NCBI RefSeq assembly: GCF_014356525.2
Contig: NC_052518.1
Coordinates: 98,725,422 to 98,789,421, forward strand
Direction: 5' to 3'
DNA length: 64,000 nucleotides
Source: Nilaparvata lugens
Lineage: Eukaryota; Arthropoda; Insecta; Hemiptera; Delphacidae
Shown here: positions 11,750 through 23,467 of the stretch, piece after piece
How the letters are laid out: each line of letters opens with the position of its first letter
Position numbering within the stretch: the stretch's first letter is position 1
The notes under the pieces: model-generated
Databases searched by the model: none
Told to the model about the DNA's origin: nothing
The model's input: the letters and a program-made list of their open reading frames with translations, nothing else
Program-made: the position numbers and the translations under genes

Positions 11750-12110
11750 TCTATATAATAAGAGAGAGTGGGGTTGTGTTTGTTCGCATCAAAACATGTC
11801 AACTTGTGGATTGCATACCGGAAAAACGGGAATGATTTAGATCTCCAAATTTTGAACATAGATTCTAAAAATATCAATCTCGTGCACCTGGAAGCCCAAA
11901 TTTCTATTTTCCTTCTAGATTTTTCAGAATATTAATGTTCAAATTCATCTATGCTACCGTAGGCTAATTGAAGTTCCATAGCCCAAAGTGTGTATTTTCA
12001 TCAGCAGGTTATAAGACTACCATTTACCAACGTCTAAATAGCGCAGCGGTAAGAAGCTTGCTTACGGAGCGATGGTACCTCGGTTCAAATCCCCCGATGC
12101 TTCCCATTTT
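11750..12110 (+). repeat. Helitron-like 5' start followed by a tRNA-like pol III head
   Basis: TCTATATAATAAGAGAGAGT near 11752 resembles the TC-starting 5' end of insect Helitrons. Further on, TAGCGCAGCGGT (12039-12050) and CGGTTCAAATC (12081-12091) fit tRNA A and B boxes at the right spacing. No convincing acceptor stem was found, so this is a tRNA-derived repeat rather than a tRNA gene. Confidence 0.4.
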
Positions 12111-12658
12111 TTTGTTCTTAATTTTTTCCCTCGAAACGTATTATTATCAATTATTTTTTGAAGGAATTTGTTTTCATTACTATTGAACTTGGATTTTATC
12201 AAATAATTATTTTCAATGTAAAATTTTGCCACCAGTACAAATGAATTGGACATAGTCTTCATGCTGTAGGCCTATAATTTATTGAATTTCATAAGAAAAA
12301 CATGAATAGATCACAATAAAATGAGTAATAATTTTTATTCTTCAGTTATAATGTAGGCTACTATCAGACACGAATTCCCAGTGAAACGAGTATTTTAGGT
12401 ATTTTTTTTGGAATTGGGAAAACAAGAGGCTGCCTGATTCAAATTGAGGAGGATCCTAATAGAACTAAAATTTATTGATGTATTGGAAAAATCAATATGA
12501 TTCTGTGAGGTTTCCAAGTATTATGTATTCTTCAGTTTTCTATACTTTAATAACTAGATACTAATAACTATACTAATAGCTAGAGCTATGACCTTCCACT
12601 TTAGTTTTCGGAACTACTTAATAAACAATTATTCTCATATATATTGTTTATTTCTCTG

Positions 12659-12811
12659 TGTGGCGAAAAATAGCGTTCGCACCACGGGCAAAAATGTTTT
12701 TCCGGCTCTCAATCTTTTCTAGTCCTCGGCCTACGGCCTCGGACTTGAAAACCGATTTCGAGCCGGAAAAGTCTCATTTTCGGCCCTAGGTGCGAAATAT
12801 ACTATTTCGCC
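12659..12811. mobile_element. Palindromic MITE with GGCGAAA/TTTCGCC ends
   Basis: GGCGAAAAATAGCGTTCGCACC at the left is matched by the reverse complement of the right end (GGTGCGAAATATACTATTTCGCC). The inner arms contain CCGGCTC/GAGCCGG. Confidence 0.65.
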
Positions 12812-12826
12812 TTTGCACAGCCTTCA

Positions 12827-13695
12827 TGTAAGTTTGATCGCACTTAATATCATTCTACTTTTTGGATTCTAAGCACAAATTTCAATCATTGAAGATATTT
12901 TTATAATTATTGTGGAAAAATTTAGAGTCTAGGTTTGAGGTTGGCTATTGGGAAAGTCTAACGGCGTTAGTGTTTCTTGCAATTCGAACCACACATTTCC
13001 GAAACCAACAAGCAGATTTGCCTTTCAGTTGAACCTCACCTCGCAGGATTCATTCATTATCATTTATTTCTATATGATAGAAGAGGATAGAGGCTTGTAT
13101 CCTCTTCGATCATGAATAAATAAACGAAAATTAATTATTCCTGTGAAGAGAAGTTCAACTGAAAAGCAAAGACATATACGATACACATAATAGACCAAAC
13201 GGACTTGGACATAAGCTTTCATCACTTGTATGATATTTCTATACAGAAATAAATGAAAATGAATGATTCCTGCAGAGTGACGTTCAACTAAAAAGCAAGT
13301 TACTCAAACAATAGACAAGATAAACTACGCAGAACCAAACGGACATGGACATAACTTCACACATAATTTTGTTTCAAATCTACTTTCACATAACCTCAGA
13401 TAATTTGTTTCAAATCTACTTCACATATATTCTCCGTGCTTTAGTTAGTAGTCCATTACCAGATACTTTTCAAGGGATTCGGAGTATTAAAAACATTTTC
13501 AAGGAATTCGGAGTATTGTCTTGATAAAAGAAAGAAGGTGTACACCTCATCCTTGAAGTATTTATTCCTGACGTAATTCACAAACTAAAAGTTATTAGCA
13601 GCATTAAATAATATTATAATATACATCTGTAATCATTTCAGTTGTACCGTACTTATATAACCATGGAGAAAATAAACTTGCATTAACCTGTTAAA
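12827..13695. other. Intron sequence with weak self-complementary blocks
   Basis: No ORF of note. Segments near 13020-13180 and 13260-13310 share sequence around CAACTGAAAAGCAA and form an imperfect fold-back, probably an old MITE. Nothing else is recognised. Confidence 0.4.
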
Positions 13696-13888
13696 TAAGG
13701 CTCAACTCACACTTACGCGACTCAAGTCGAGAAGAGACTCGACTCTAGTCGAGAGCATGTGTTTCCAAATGGCGACACTCAGACCAGTCGATTCTAGTCT
13801 CCGCGACGTCACCATTTGAAAACACAAGCTCTCGACTAGAGTCGAGTCTCTTCTCAACCTGAGTCGCGTAAGTGTGAGTTGAGCCTTA
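13696..13888. mobile_element. TIR family B, copy 1 (TAAGGCTCAACTCACACTTA)
   Basis: A 193-bp near-perfect palindrome with many AGTCGAG/CTCGACT blocks. Flanking TA suggests a short TA-containing target duplication. The compact form has almost no loop. Confidence 0.85.
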
Positions 13889-14452
13889 GTATACATTCAT
13901 AAGTAGGCTAGTGAATGAATGGTCCTAAACGTTTTCAAGGCTGTATCTAACATCCTCGGACTAGTTATGACATAGTTACTATTGTTTAAGTGAGACTAAT
14001 CTGGAAAGAAGTTGCATCATATTATGTTTTTAAATATACAGTTGTTGGCCATGCTTATTGATTTTTTGGAAAGTTTTACAGCAAAAAAATTATTGATTCT
14101 TGAAGAACTATATCTATCCTTTCTCAAATAATTCTTCTGCCACACGTTTCAAACGTTTATTTTTGTTCTTTTATTTTATTTATTCGGTCATTTACATTCA
14201 TTTGTCAGTAATTTTTATTTATTTCATCATCATTTTACTCCTTAGAAGCCAAAGGGTGGGCACTTAGTGAGGAGGGAAGAGGAAGAGGGGAGCGGGATAT
14301 AGGTACCTCCTGTAACACACATACATTTAATGTTATGAGGCGCCCGCATCGTGAAGAGGTCGAGATAGAGGTACGCCTCTTCTACAACAAGGAATTTATT
14401 TGTATTACAGTGAGGTAAGTCTATCCCGCTTCGACCTATTCCCTCCACCTCT
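13889..14452. other. Intron sequence, no gene seen
   Basis: AT-rich to about 14250, then a GC-richer 200 bases (14260-14450) carrying the pair AGCGGGATATAGGTACC and GTCTATCCCGCT that may be an imperfect inverted repeat. No coding evidence. Confidence 0.35.
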
Positions 14453-14914
14453 ACGGCTCAACTCACACTTACGCGACTCAAGTCGAGAGGAGACTGTGAC
14501 TCTAGCCTCTTCGCGACGCATGTGTTTTCAAATGGTGACACTCAGACCAGTCGACTCTAGTCTCTGCGACCTCACGACTGTGAGACATGCTGGTCGAGCC
14601 TCGACTTGAGTTGCATAGTACCATGCATTTTTAATGAAAGTGAGGTTATGTTTTATGAACGTGATGTTTCATCATTTTAGATAAGACAATAATAAGAATA
14701 AGATAAGACAATATATTTATAATAAATCTTGAAAAATTTGTTACATGCGCAGAAGTGACGAACTGGATCTCATATTTTTAATACTATGAGGTTAGAAAAT
14801 GGAGTAGCATGGAACTGAAGTAGTGACAATGAGCAAGAAAATCGTAAGGTCGAGAGACTGGAGTATCCTCGACTGGAGTCGTAAGATTTGAGTCGAGGTA
14901 GTGTGAGTTGAGCT
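14453..14914. mobile_element. TIR family B, copy 2 (longer form)
   Basis: It begins GGCTCAACTCACACTTACGC and ends GTAGTGTGAGTTGAGC. It has an internal AT-rich segment shared with copy 3 (motif TACCATGCATTTTTAATG). Confidence 0.75.
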
Positions 14915-15117
14915 CTTCACAATGATAACAACCTAACCCAACCCGCCCTGGAAAACGATACTTGGCGGTGTGCTGGTATTTGTTTTTTCTTCAAGATGCC
15001 AATGAGGCATGACATGTGAAAAGTAATTTTTAATAGCTCTATCCATATTTCCATCATCATAATGTATTATCAAATTTACATTTTTTATACTAAAAATGGC
15101 TTAAACCGTTGTCGAAC
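14915..15117. other. Short intron stretch, nothing recognised
   Basis: No ORF, repeat or signal was recognised here. Confidence 0.4.
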
Positions 15118-15272
15118 TTAGGACCGAATTCACCAATACGAAAACTTGGTTTGAGCGTCAATTGATTCTAAATGAACAAAAAATCATATTAAGAAACCAA
15201 TTCAAAATCATCTGACTTAGAACCAACTGCCGCTCAAACCTAGTTTTCGTTTTTGGTGAATTTGGGCCTTAA
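15118..15272. mobile_element. Palindromic MITE (TTAGGACCGAATTCACC ends)
   Basis: TTAGGACCGAATTCACCAA at the left is reversed as TTGGTGAATTTGGGCCTTAA at the right. The inner arms contain GGTTTGAGCG and CGCTCAAACC. Confidence 0.75.
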
Positions 15273-15496
15273 TTGACAGACTAAACCAGTTGTATGACAT
15301 ATTCTGGTTCCTTGAGAGAACCTTGTATGTTCTTGAGAGAACGTGTTGCAGGAATTTCTTTGATACTTCTCTCAGAATCTCACACCCAATATTGTTATTT
15401 TTCAAACGATTGAGGATGAAAACTTCTTGGCAATCGTTTGTCAAGAAAACCTCTTCTCTGAGTTCTAATTATAAATGACGAGACCAGGGTACTTAC

Positions 15497-15628
15497 ATCA
15501 GGGTTATGCCAGAAGACTTTAATAAAACGATTGTTGAGAACAGCTTCTGCCGATCTGTATGCGGAGTAGGCCGCAGCATGATTCTGAAATGTGATGATTG
15601 CAGCTTCAGGGTCCCCTTCGTAGCAAAC
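15497..15628 (-). CDS. RBM26: RBM26-like gene, RRM second-half exon
   Basis: 132 bases, phase 0, acceptor TAATGTTTTAG and donor GTAAGTACC. It encodes YEGDPEAAIITFQNHAAA, the RNP1 strand and second helix, then SAEAVLNNRFIKVFWHNPD. Human RBM26 has NGDPEGALIQF...STEAVLNNRFIKVYWH. It completes the RRM begun in 17925-18128. Confidence 0.93.
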
Positions 15629-15930
15629 CTAAAACATTACACTAGTCAGAAACACCATCCAAAAGAAATTGAATCAATCAAATAAGAGCATAGCTAAATG
15701 TACTAAAAAAAAACAAGTGGAAATATTATGACTATTCATGGGATGGTGGCTTTCAAACTCTTAACGAATGTGAGGAAGAATATTGACACCCATCATTGTA
15801 GAGAAGACATTCACAGCTACAATACAAGAAATAGGATAAGAATAGACCTGCCCCTATACAAGATTAAGTAAAATATTGTCCTGGCCACTTATCTCTAAAA
15901 CTTTTCAATAGCCTCACCTCCTTATCACTG

Positions 15931-16137
15931 TTAAGGTAGACGCACACATATCGTCATCGGACGGACGGACGGATCGGAAGATTAGATTGGATGCATTGTT
16001 TTCAATTGGAGTGCGCACACCTATCCGCATTGTATAGGTATGCGCACTCCAATTGAAAACAATGCATTGAATATAATCGTCCGATCCGTCCGATGCGTGC
16101 CGTCCGTCCGATGACGATCTGTGTGCGCCTACCTTTA
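15931..16137. mobile_element. Palindromic MITE with TTAAGGTAGACGCACACA ends
   Basis: 207 bp of almost complete self-complementarity. The arms include CGGACGGACGGA and CCAATTGAAAACAATGCAT, and the left and right ends are TTAAGGTAGACGCACACA and TGTGTGCGCCTACCTTTA. TTA/TTTA flanks fit a TTA-type target site. Confidence 0.88.
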
Positions 16138-16913
16138 GGGAACCACCACTTGCTTCATTCAAAAAAAGATTGGAGAATCTCCTTTTAAAGAATCACATTT
16201 ATTCTTTTTCTGAGTTTATTCATCTGCCCGTGTTAGATTATTTTTAGACTTGAGAATTGTTATGTCATTTCTCTTGTATTAGGTCTGCTTCTATTAATTT
16301 CTCATAGTGCTTTATAGCCCCAATTTCATATTTTTGTAATTTTTTTCTTGTAATAGTTTTATTGACGTTTATTGACTTCTTGTTATATTTATTGACGTTT
16401 CCTATTGCATTGTATATTGCCTTAATGGAATTAAACTATTCTTACTCTTATTAAGCTGCAGGCAGTACCTGATTGCTGATTTAAGGAAATTTTTTTGGTT
16501 GCTGTAGACTAGACTCAGACACCTTTATGTTTTGGATAAGTTTAATATTGTTGTATTGTTTTTGTACACTGATCACACTTACTGGAAAAATGATCAGTTA
16601 ATTTCCAAGTTATTATGCTTTCATTCGAATATGTTTTCAACTGGGGGAAATAACATTAATTTATTTATATTCAATAACTGAAAAGTGTGTTAACCAAAGA
16701 GTTGTATAGACGGACATATGCGGTTAAATAAATAATATTGAAGTTGCAAAAATATGTTTTTGTTCATGTTTCTAGAGAAGCAGTAACCCTATCATGTTTA
16801 TGATTTACTGTAACATAAAAACACTTATCATAGGGTGAAACTGCTACCTATCCTAACAAAGGAGTTCCGTAGCGAAACATGGGCACCAGTATTGAATAAT
16901 AACATACAACAAT
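16138..16913. other. Intron sequence, no gene seen
   Basis: AT-rich. A small inverted repeat lies near 16788-16840 (CCCTATCATG / TTATCATAGGG). The block near 16320-16440, with repeated TTATTGACGTTT and a terminal run of simple sequence, may be the 3' end of an old LINE. Confidence 0.35.
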
Positions 16914-17330
16914 AAGAGTGGCCACTAACGACAGGACAAGAGTATCGAGCATGTGTGAACGGACATGTCTTCGAACGAAAAAAACATTCACAAGAAAGGC
17001 TTCGAACGAAAAATATCTGTTTGACAGCAGCTTCTAACATAAACTAAACAACCAATAACAATAAATAAACCACTGGAGAATTACAGATGATACAAAAATG
17101 ACTTTGCTGGATGTGCCAGATTTATTATAATTTACATTTGTCTTATGTATCTTGTATTTTGGCGAAATAAATATTCTATAAAAAAAATAATTTAACAAAT
17201 AATCGAAGATACTAAGACTTAACCTCAAAATATTTTGCTCCAAGCCTCTCGCTGATGACACAGCATACATGACGAGTATGTGTGTACACACATGTTCAAC
17301 ACACTGTCCTGACGTAAGTGGTCACCCTTA
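16914..17330. mobile_element. TIR element family E (AAGAGTGGCCACTAACGACA)
   Basis: The left end AGAGTGGCCACTAACGACAGG is matched in reverse by the right end GTCCTGACGTAAGTGGTCACC. Related fragments lie at about 42148-42240 and 27455-27600, sharing CATCAGTGAGAGGCTT and CATGTGTG motifs. Confidence 0.65.
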
Positions 17331-17881
17331 CCTACCATGTAAAGATGAAAGGTTTACAGCCCGGGTCCTGTAGCTTTGCCTATCGGTGGAAGGCCACTAG
17401 ACTACACACTACCCGTTCAAAAACATCCAACATTTTTGAAAATGTATCTTTCCATAAGCAACAGATGCTCTTTTGTATCTTCTCAAAAGCAACGTGTTGC
17501 ATCCGAAATGATACATATGATACGTATCTTTCCTTCAGCAACAGATGTTCTTTTCTATCTTCTCAAAAGCTACGTGTGGCATCCGAAAAGGTACACAATG
17601 AGCTGTTTGGAGTTACGTCCTTTTAACGCAACACAGCCTATCAGCTGACATTCGTTCAACATGTACTTTCAATTGTTATCATACGTTGATACTCTCTCAT
17701 TTATGAAGAATCTCTGTGTGTAGGACACTTCCTTAAAGAAAGCTCTGTAGGGAGCTTCCTCCATCTAGGGACTGATGTTTTTGCAAAGCCGTGAATATTA
17801 CCCCGCGAACCATACCTTGCCTATATGCCGTTTCAAAGTCACGGAGACAAAGCTACGGGACGCGTACTGTACTTGGTAAAT
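17331..17881. mobile_element. TIR-like element with internal 82-bp tandem duplication
   Basis: CCCGGGTCCTGTAGCTTTG near 17360 is matched in reverse by CAAAGCTACGGGACGCG near 17850. Inside, a block of about 82 bases (TCTTTCC..AGCAACAGATG) is repeated at 17445 and 17527. It lies directly left of the RRM exon. Confidence 0.55.
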
Positions 17882-17924
17882 ATGTCAGAATAATATAATA
17901 TAGGTTAATTGTAAAAGGTCTCAC

Positions 17925-18128
17925 CTGTATGTTGACAATTTTTCCGTATCTGGCGAAATGATTGTTGAGATGAGTGATGTTGTTGAGAGTGTGGGGAATC
18001 TTGTTGATCTCCAATGAGCAGTTGTCGTAGTTGGAGGGCTGAGGACCTCCGTAGCCTCTGCGCATGCCCCCCATGCCTCCACGGTAGTCATAGGTACCTC
18101 GCCTCTTATAATTCGGATTTGTTTCCAC
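17925..18128 (-). CDS. RBM26: RBM26-like gene, RRM first-half exon
   Basis: 204 bases, phase 0 at both ends, acceptor TGTCTGAAG and donor GTGAGACC. An Arg/Gly/Tyr-rich stretch (RGGMGGMRRGYGG) leads into the first RRM strand, NCSLEINKIPHTLNNI, then LNNHFARYGKIVNIQ. Vertebrate RBM26 reads KLELRKVPPELNNI...LNEHFSRFGTLVNLQ here, so the family is clear. The RRM is interrupted by an intron right after strand 2. Confidence 0.92.
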
Positions 18129-18199
18129 CTTCAGACAAAACGATAATCATATCAATATTAAATACATTCAATACATCAATAATAATTTTATCAATATTC

Positions 18200-18568
18200 T
18201 ATAGTGAGGTCCTTGTTATAATGACAGTGGAAAGAGATAGGAGAACAGCGTTGCCGATCCTCTGTCTTGTCAATGCCATCTATAGACGGTAGCTGATATA
18301 GGTTTATTGATGTAATATTTACAGTTCATTCTTGTTAAAAATAATAGATTATATTTTATTAAGCAAGAAATTATAATTTAATAATGAATTTTCATAATTA
18401 AGATGGAATATATTGGTAATTAATTATTAATTCTACATTGTTAAAAGACGATCTGGCAACAGAGCGAAGCGAGAAAGAGACAGCGCTATCCGCTTTGTTG
18501 AATGATAGACAAGGATAGCAATACCATTGCTAATCAAACACTGTCATTATAACGTGGACCTCACTATA
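18200..18568. mobile_element. TIR family A, copy 1 (TATAGTGAGGTCC...GGACCTCACTATA)
   Basis: 369 bp with TA at both ends and inverted ends TAGTGAGGTCC. No coding capacity. Copies are scattered through the window: 26340-26537 (half), 26735-26803 (end only), 27829-27860 (fragment), 34981-35349, 38531-38894, 44200-44545, 59793-60655. TA target duplication fits a Tc1/mariner-type mobilised MITE. Confidence 0.88.
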
Positions 18569-18655
18569 GTATAGAATTGAATCCACTTGCTTGTTTGACA
18601 ATTCCCCGGTCTATTGACTGCGGTGAAGACCTAAAAAACTGAAACTGAAACTGAC

Positions 18656-19440
18656 TAAGGCTCAACTCACACTTACGCGACTCTAGTCGAGAAGAGACTG
18701 CGACTCTAGTCTAGTCGACGCAGCATGTGTTTTCAAATGGTGGTGACACTCAGGTCGATTCTAGTCTCCGCGACCTCACGACTGTGAGACTGAGTCGAGC
18801 GTCGACTCGACATGTTGGGCGAGCGTTGACTTGAGTTGCTTAGTACCATGCATTTTTAATGACAGTGAGGTTATGTTTTATGAAAGTGATGTTTTAACAT
18901 TTTAGATAAGACAATAATAAGAATTAGATAAGACAATATATTCATAATTAGCTGTGCTGAATAGTTAGTTGTGTTTTTTCTGGCTCTAAATTTTGTAAAA
19001 TTACTCAAAAATTTTCCAATTAATGGTGATCTGAGTGTGATATTTTTGTTTTTTATTCTGTTTTCAACCGTCAAAATTTAAAAATCTTAGTTTTCGTTGT
19101 TTTTGAGTGAAAATGGACTAAATTTTAGTAAAGTGAAATCATAACCCTATTTTGGACTTTTAAAATGTTACCTATCTAAATTTGGGAGAGAAATAGTACA
19201 AGGAGTACCTTTAGTTTTTCTCTCCCAATCAGTCTTTCTTAGTAGAAATTATAAATAAATAATAATTATTATAAAATTTGTTACATGCTAAGTAGTGACA
19301 AATTAGATCTTATATTTTTAATAAAGTAAGGTTAGAAAATGGAGTAGCATGGAACTGAAGTAGTGACAATGAGCAAAAAGTTGGTAGGTCGATAGACTGG
19401 AGTCGTACGATTTGAGTCGAGGTAGTGTGAGTTGAGCCTA
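18656..19440. mobile_element. TIR family B, copy 3 (785 bp, longest form)
   Basis: TAAGGCTCAACTCACACTTA at the left and GTGTGAGTTGAGCCTA at the right. The interior includes the AT-rich core of copy 2 plus an extra segment with a small hairpin, GGGAGAGAAA...TTTCTCTCCC (19182-19228), a sequence also seen near 61628-61670. Confidence 0.75.
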
Positions 19441-19486
19441 AGGTTACTTTAGACACAAATAGAACTGAGTGATAAATGCAACTCAC

Positions 19487-19677
19487 ATAATTGACGATCA
19501 ACGGCTGAGGATGATAAGTGGGTTTATTCCCGATCACAGTGACCGGCACTGTCACAAGCTCCCGAGTAACCTGCGGGAAATCGCCATGTGGCGGTGCGGG
19601 GCCAGGGATAGCACCAGCACCCGCGTTAGCATGGTACGAGTTTCTAGTAACTCCAGAACGCATCATTCCTCTATTAT
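19487..19677 (-). CDS. RBM26: RBM26-like gene, linker exon before the RRM
   Basis: The acceptor ATTTGCAG and donor GTGAGTTGC frame 191 bases, phase 1 to phase 0. The residues begin NRGMMRSGVTRN and continue with an Ala/Gly/Pro-rich stretch and a run ending NKPTYHPQPLIVNY. No domain is recognised. It is supported by splice sites, phase and position between the YNPDAPSI exon and the RRM exon, and is flanked on its left by a MITE that ends 46 bases away. Confidence 0.78.
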
Positions 19678-20294
19678 CTGCAAATGCAATTGTATATATT
19701 TCAAACAATAATAACAATATTATCTGCAAATGCAATAATTGTATATATTTCAAACAATAAAATAACAATAATTTAATTTTGTGGATTTACACATTTTTCG
19801 CATGCAAACAGGGCTGCTGTACAAAATACAACCTCCATTTCATTTCATTTATCAGCATTTACATTCTTTATACAGTATACACTGTTAGAACAGGTGCCTC
19901 GTCAATTCTAAATAAATAATTAATGATAATAACTAATATTCTTCAATGTTTGATTCCATTTCGAAGTGCTTGTTAATTAATCATTTTCGAATCCAATTGA
20001 GTCAAATTCAGCCAATTGACTGCTATGTCGTAATTAGTTGTTCGAAAGTGATAATAACTAACTTATAATTGAAGTAACAACTGAATAATAAGCTATTTAC
20101 TAACATTATATACAAAAAACATTTTCAACATACATGAAATCTTTGCTACTATAATAACATTTATCTAGAAGTAATTTTTCAATGCCGTAGCCACATGTTG
20201 GCCCAATGAAGGAAATATGAAAGATGGTAGATATTAGATTAAACTTTGACGTGTCATATACTGCGGGATCGTTGCTCTCATAATACAGTTTAAT
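19678..20294. other. Intron sequence, partly an older repeat
   Basis: AT-rich. TATCTGCAAATGCAAT is duplicated at 19675 and 19721, so the exon acceptor region is repeated just upstream. Near 20180-20215, CCACATGTTGGCCCAATG resembles the end of the MITE at 23205. A target duplication AGTTTAAT marks the LINE border at 20287-20294. Confidence 0.45.
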
Positions 20295-21602
20295 TCAATT
20301 CAATTCAATTCAATTCAATTTATTTCCACATGAAATTACAATTTTGTAAATATAGTTAAGTTACAATAAAGCAATAAATATAAAGATAAATTACTTTAAT
20401 ATTTTATTTAAACTTGTAACGTTATTGAAAAGTGGAATCCCCCAAGAAGACTATACATCTGTGAATGGGGGAGAGTTCCTATGAGCAAGAATATAACAAA
20501 AAGTAAATTAAGTTTGAAATAGTTATAAGCAAAATAATATACATTCATAATACTAAGTTAACCTACTAACATATATGCTAGTATGATAGAGTGCAATCTA
20601 CAGACTATTGCACTTCCCTACCACTGTTTTTGTGACCATTTGTGAAGAGTGCTTAAATGTAAAGAAAGGGCTAAAAAAAAGAGCAAGAGGACTCAAGACT
20701 GTGACAATTTATTTATTAAATTGTAGAGATTTAAGAAGCATAGGAATGAAGTAAGCCCTCGGTTCCAGCCCAACCTATGCCAATCAACCATTTAAACAGC
20801 TTCCTTTTATACACCACATCGCTGCAGCTCTCAGCCTCCCTGATATCATTGGGCAAATTTCTATAGACGATTTGTGCTAGATAGTGAGGAGACCTAAGTT
20901 CTATTCCGTGATATAATTGAGGTGTTGAATATCCATGGTTATTTCTGTGTCGAGTTTGATAGTTATGTTGAATATTGCTGAGTAGTTCTATTTTGTGTTT
21001 CCTGATATATGTGAGAAGTGTTTTAATATACAGTTGTCTTAAGTTGAGCACAGGGAAGTCCGAGAACAACAGCGACGTGGGATATCTGGGTTCTTTTTTA
21101 AGAATTTTTTTTATAATGGTGCGCTGGGTAACCGAGAGAGGCTCCAGGCTAGCAGATGACACCCCTCCCCAGACAATGATACCATACTGTAACACTGACT
21201 GTGCATAAGCATGGTATACTCTTTTACTTAATCTGGTATCAAGTACTTGGCTCAACTGAGATAGACCATACAGCATCCGTCGTAGCCTTTGCTTGACACA
21301 CTGCATATGTGGTGCCCAACTCAGCTGATGGTCAAAAATGACCCCCAGATATTTATATTGATCCACTCTGTCAATTACCCCGCAAGCACATGATAAAGAT
21401 CCAACATCCCCACATGAGTGCATTTTCACCTGTCTCAGCCCTGGGTCTGGTTGGTTTCTTGTAACAACTGGCAAGTACTTGGTTTTGCCAAGATTCACAG
21501 TGAGGTTATTATGGTCAAACCAGTTTTTTATTTTGGAAAGATCTTTAGTGGCATTTTCATAAACTTCTTCCCATTCCCTACCTGTAGAAATAACCACTGT
21601 GT
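20295..21602 (-). mobile_element. 5'-truncated Jockey/CR1-like LINE with target duplication
   Basis: The 3' tail is (TTGAA)n, seen as TCAATTCAATTCAATTCAAT from 20295. AGTTTAAT flanks the element on both sides (20287-20294 and 21603-21610). The 5' end is cut within RT, at the YxDD box, so the copy was dead on arrival. Confidence 0.82.
20731..21602 (-). pseudogene. LINE reverse transcriptase C-terminal part
   Basis: The minus-strand frame ends at 20731 and encodes the RT thumb and connecting region: TVVISTGREWEEV follows where YADD would be, then NNLTVNLGKTKYL, YKYLGVIFDHQLSW and LQYGIIVWGG, all typical of Jockey/CR1-type LINEs. The catalytic aspartates are lost through 5' truncation at 21602. 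The open frame upstream of that point belongs to flanking DNA. The frame has no other stop. Confidence 0.82.
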
Positions 21603-21939
21603 AGTTTAATAATTGTGACGAACAAGAAAAGTAAAGTGAATGTCGACCAGCGCCAGTTTGTGGATGGGTTTGCCAGTGCAGGCCTCCATTGACTTTCCTA
21701 AGGAATTGCACCTTAATGAAATAGCAACACATATATATCGACAAATTCTACAGTTTTATTTGGTACAGGACCATGGTTTACGATATATGTGTGTGTTTTA
21801 TTTCATTATGGAACGGTTCGACAACATCGACAGTGACTCAGTCGAATTGAACCTTTACCAGGCTGGGCCAGCTTACTATATCAAATTACATATCAAACGG
21901 TTTGACTCTTCTTTCAGAAACAAACAGTTGACTCATCGT

Positions 21940-22282
21940 CGGTGGAATAAATTTAATAGATTTTTTTATGGCAATGGTTGTTACATGCCAGGTTTTATAT
22001 CAAATCTTGATATTCATGGACTTTATTTGTGTTTAAAATCTGTTGCTGTAACTGAAATGATGAGTAGTAACACTTTATTTTGACGTTTATCATGTAAGCA
22101 GGATGAGGAACGGTGGGAGAAGCCTCCACAAAATATGTAAGGAGGGAAAAGAACTATGATAACAAAAGAGAACAGAATAACTAGAACTTTAATTAATTGG
22201 TATCTTTCGGTTTACATGGTTGAATATGATAAATATTAATTTTTCTCTATTCCAAAAAGGTAAAATATAAATATATATATAT

Positions 22283-22329
<47 letters not shown>

Positions 22330-23070
22330 ACAATATTAAAATGAAATTAATGGGGAAACTACTCGCTTTCTGCTAATGATGATTCAATCTTTGTGGTTAT
22401 GAAAAATTAAGAACAATGATCTTATCCAGTAGTCACCTACCTTTTGAAGATGGCTTCCCCTTTGGCATTCACTGGTTTAATCGCGACTTTACATTTAGTA
22501 TTTAAAAAAAAACTGAACCAATCAATAGGTTCAGAACCCGTCTCCTTTAATAATACAATCATTTTTAAACTGCCCGATCTGTGACGGAATAACTGTATTA
22601 TAAAACGAAACGAAATCTAGCCTTCTTCACTGGATCAGCCGGACATTACTCACAGTCCTAACGAACGAGCTCTGCCCCAAAAGCTAAATTTTGGGTATTA
22701 ATAGCCAAACATGAAAGCCATTTCAAGTACATATTTTTATCTGTCGCACAAACGGCACGTTTGTTATTAGAAACAGAGAGAAGCTAACGTTAATATTGAC
22801 AACAAATAAAATGAACAATCTTTCTGTCGATGACAAAGAATGTTCAAAGACAAAATACTGGTCACTGAACTTTTAATTTAAAAACTCTAAAATCCTGATC
22901 AATATGAGACAAATATATGATTCATATATATGTCCCATATGACTAGGTGACAATCATTTCAGTTGGAAAAACAGATTTTATACACAAATTAAGTCCATGA
23001 ATATCAAGATTTGATTATAAAACGTGGTATGTAACAACCATTGCCATAAAAGATTCGATTCAATTTATTC
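21940..23070. mobile_element. Large fold-back element with TA microsatellite in the loop
   Basis: The left arm (about 21940-22095) contains TATGGCAATGGTTGTTACAT and GATATTCATGGACTT. The right arm (about 22935-23070) carries the reverse complements in reverse order. The loop holds the TA run at 22268-22326. A 147-codon open frame (21640-22083) covers the left arm, has no recognisable domain and is probably fortuitous. Confidence 0.65.
22268..22326. repeat. (TA)n microsatellite
   Basis: An almost pure TA dinucleotide run, interrupted once by AATA. Confidence 0.9.
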
Positions 23071-23204
23071 CACCATTGGTATCTGCAAATGAAATTGCAC
23101 ACATCTTAAAGCAGCCATCACCATAAAAAATGAAATTCAATTTATCGCACACATGAACATTATAATCAGAATAAACTACAATACATATTTAAGGTTAGTA
23201 AATG

Positions 23205-23467
23205 AAATGCTAATGCCACATCCACACTATCGCCCAATGCGTACAAATGACGACGAGCGCCAGAGTGTGGATGGGTGGTTTACCAGCGCTTGCCTTCACT
23301 GGCCTTCACCGCTCCGATTTTTGTCGAGCGAAGGCGAGTGGCCAGCCGAGCAACCACAAATGTCACATTGCAGTGTGGATGGAAGGACGAAAGTGGCCAT
23401 GCTTGAAGGCCACGACTTGGCAAGCCACTTTTCCAGCGACTGGGCGATAGTGTGGACTAGGCATTAG
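23205..23467. mobile_element. Palindromic MITE (TAATGCCACATCCACACTAT)
   Basis: CCACATCCACACTATCGCCC at the left is matched by GGGCGATAGTGTGGACTAGG at the right. Inner arms with AGTGTGGATGG are also repeated. Similar sequence at 21640-21690 points to a second, broken copy interrupted by the LINE at 20295-21602. Confidence 0.72.

Noticed and set aside
12032..12100. Functional tRNA gene
   Set aside because: A and B boxes are present but I could not pair an acceptor stem; better read as a tRNA-derived repeat.
21640..22083. 147-codon open frame on the + strand
   Set aside because: It covers one arm of a fold-back repeat, starts in MITE-like sequence and shows no domain; most likely fortuitous.
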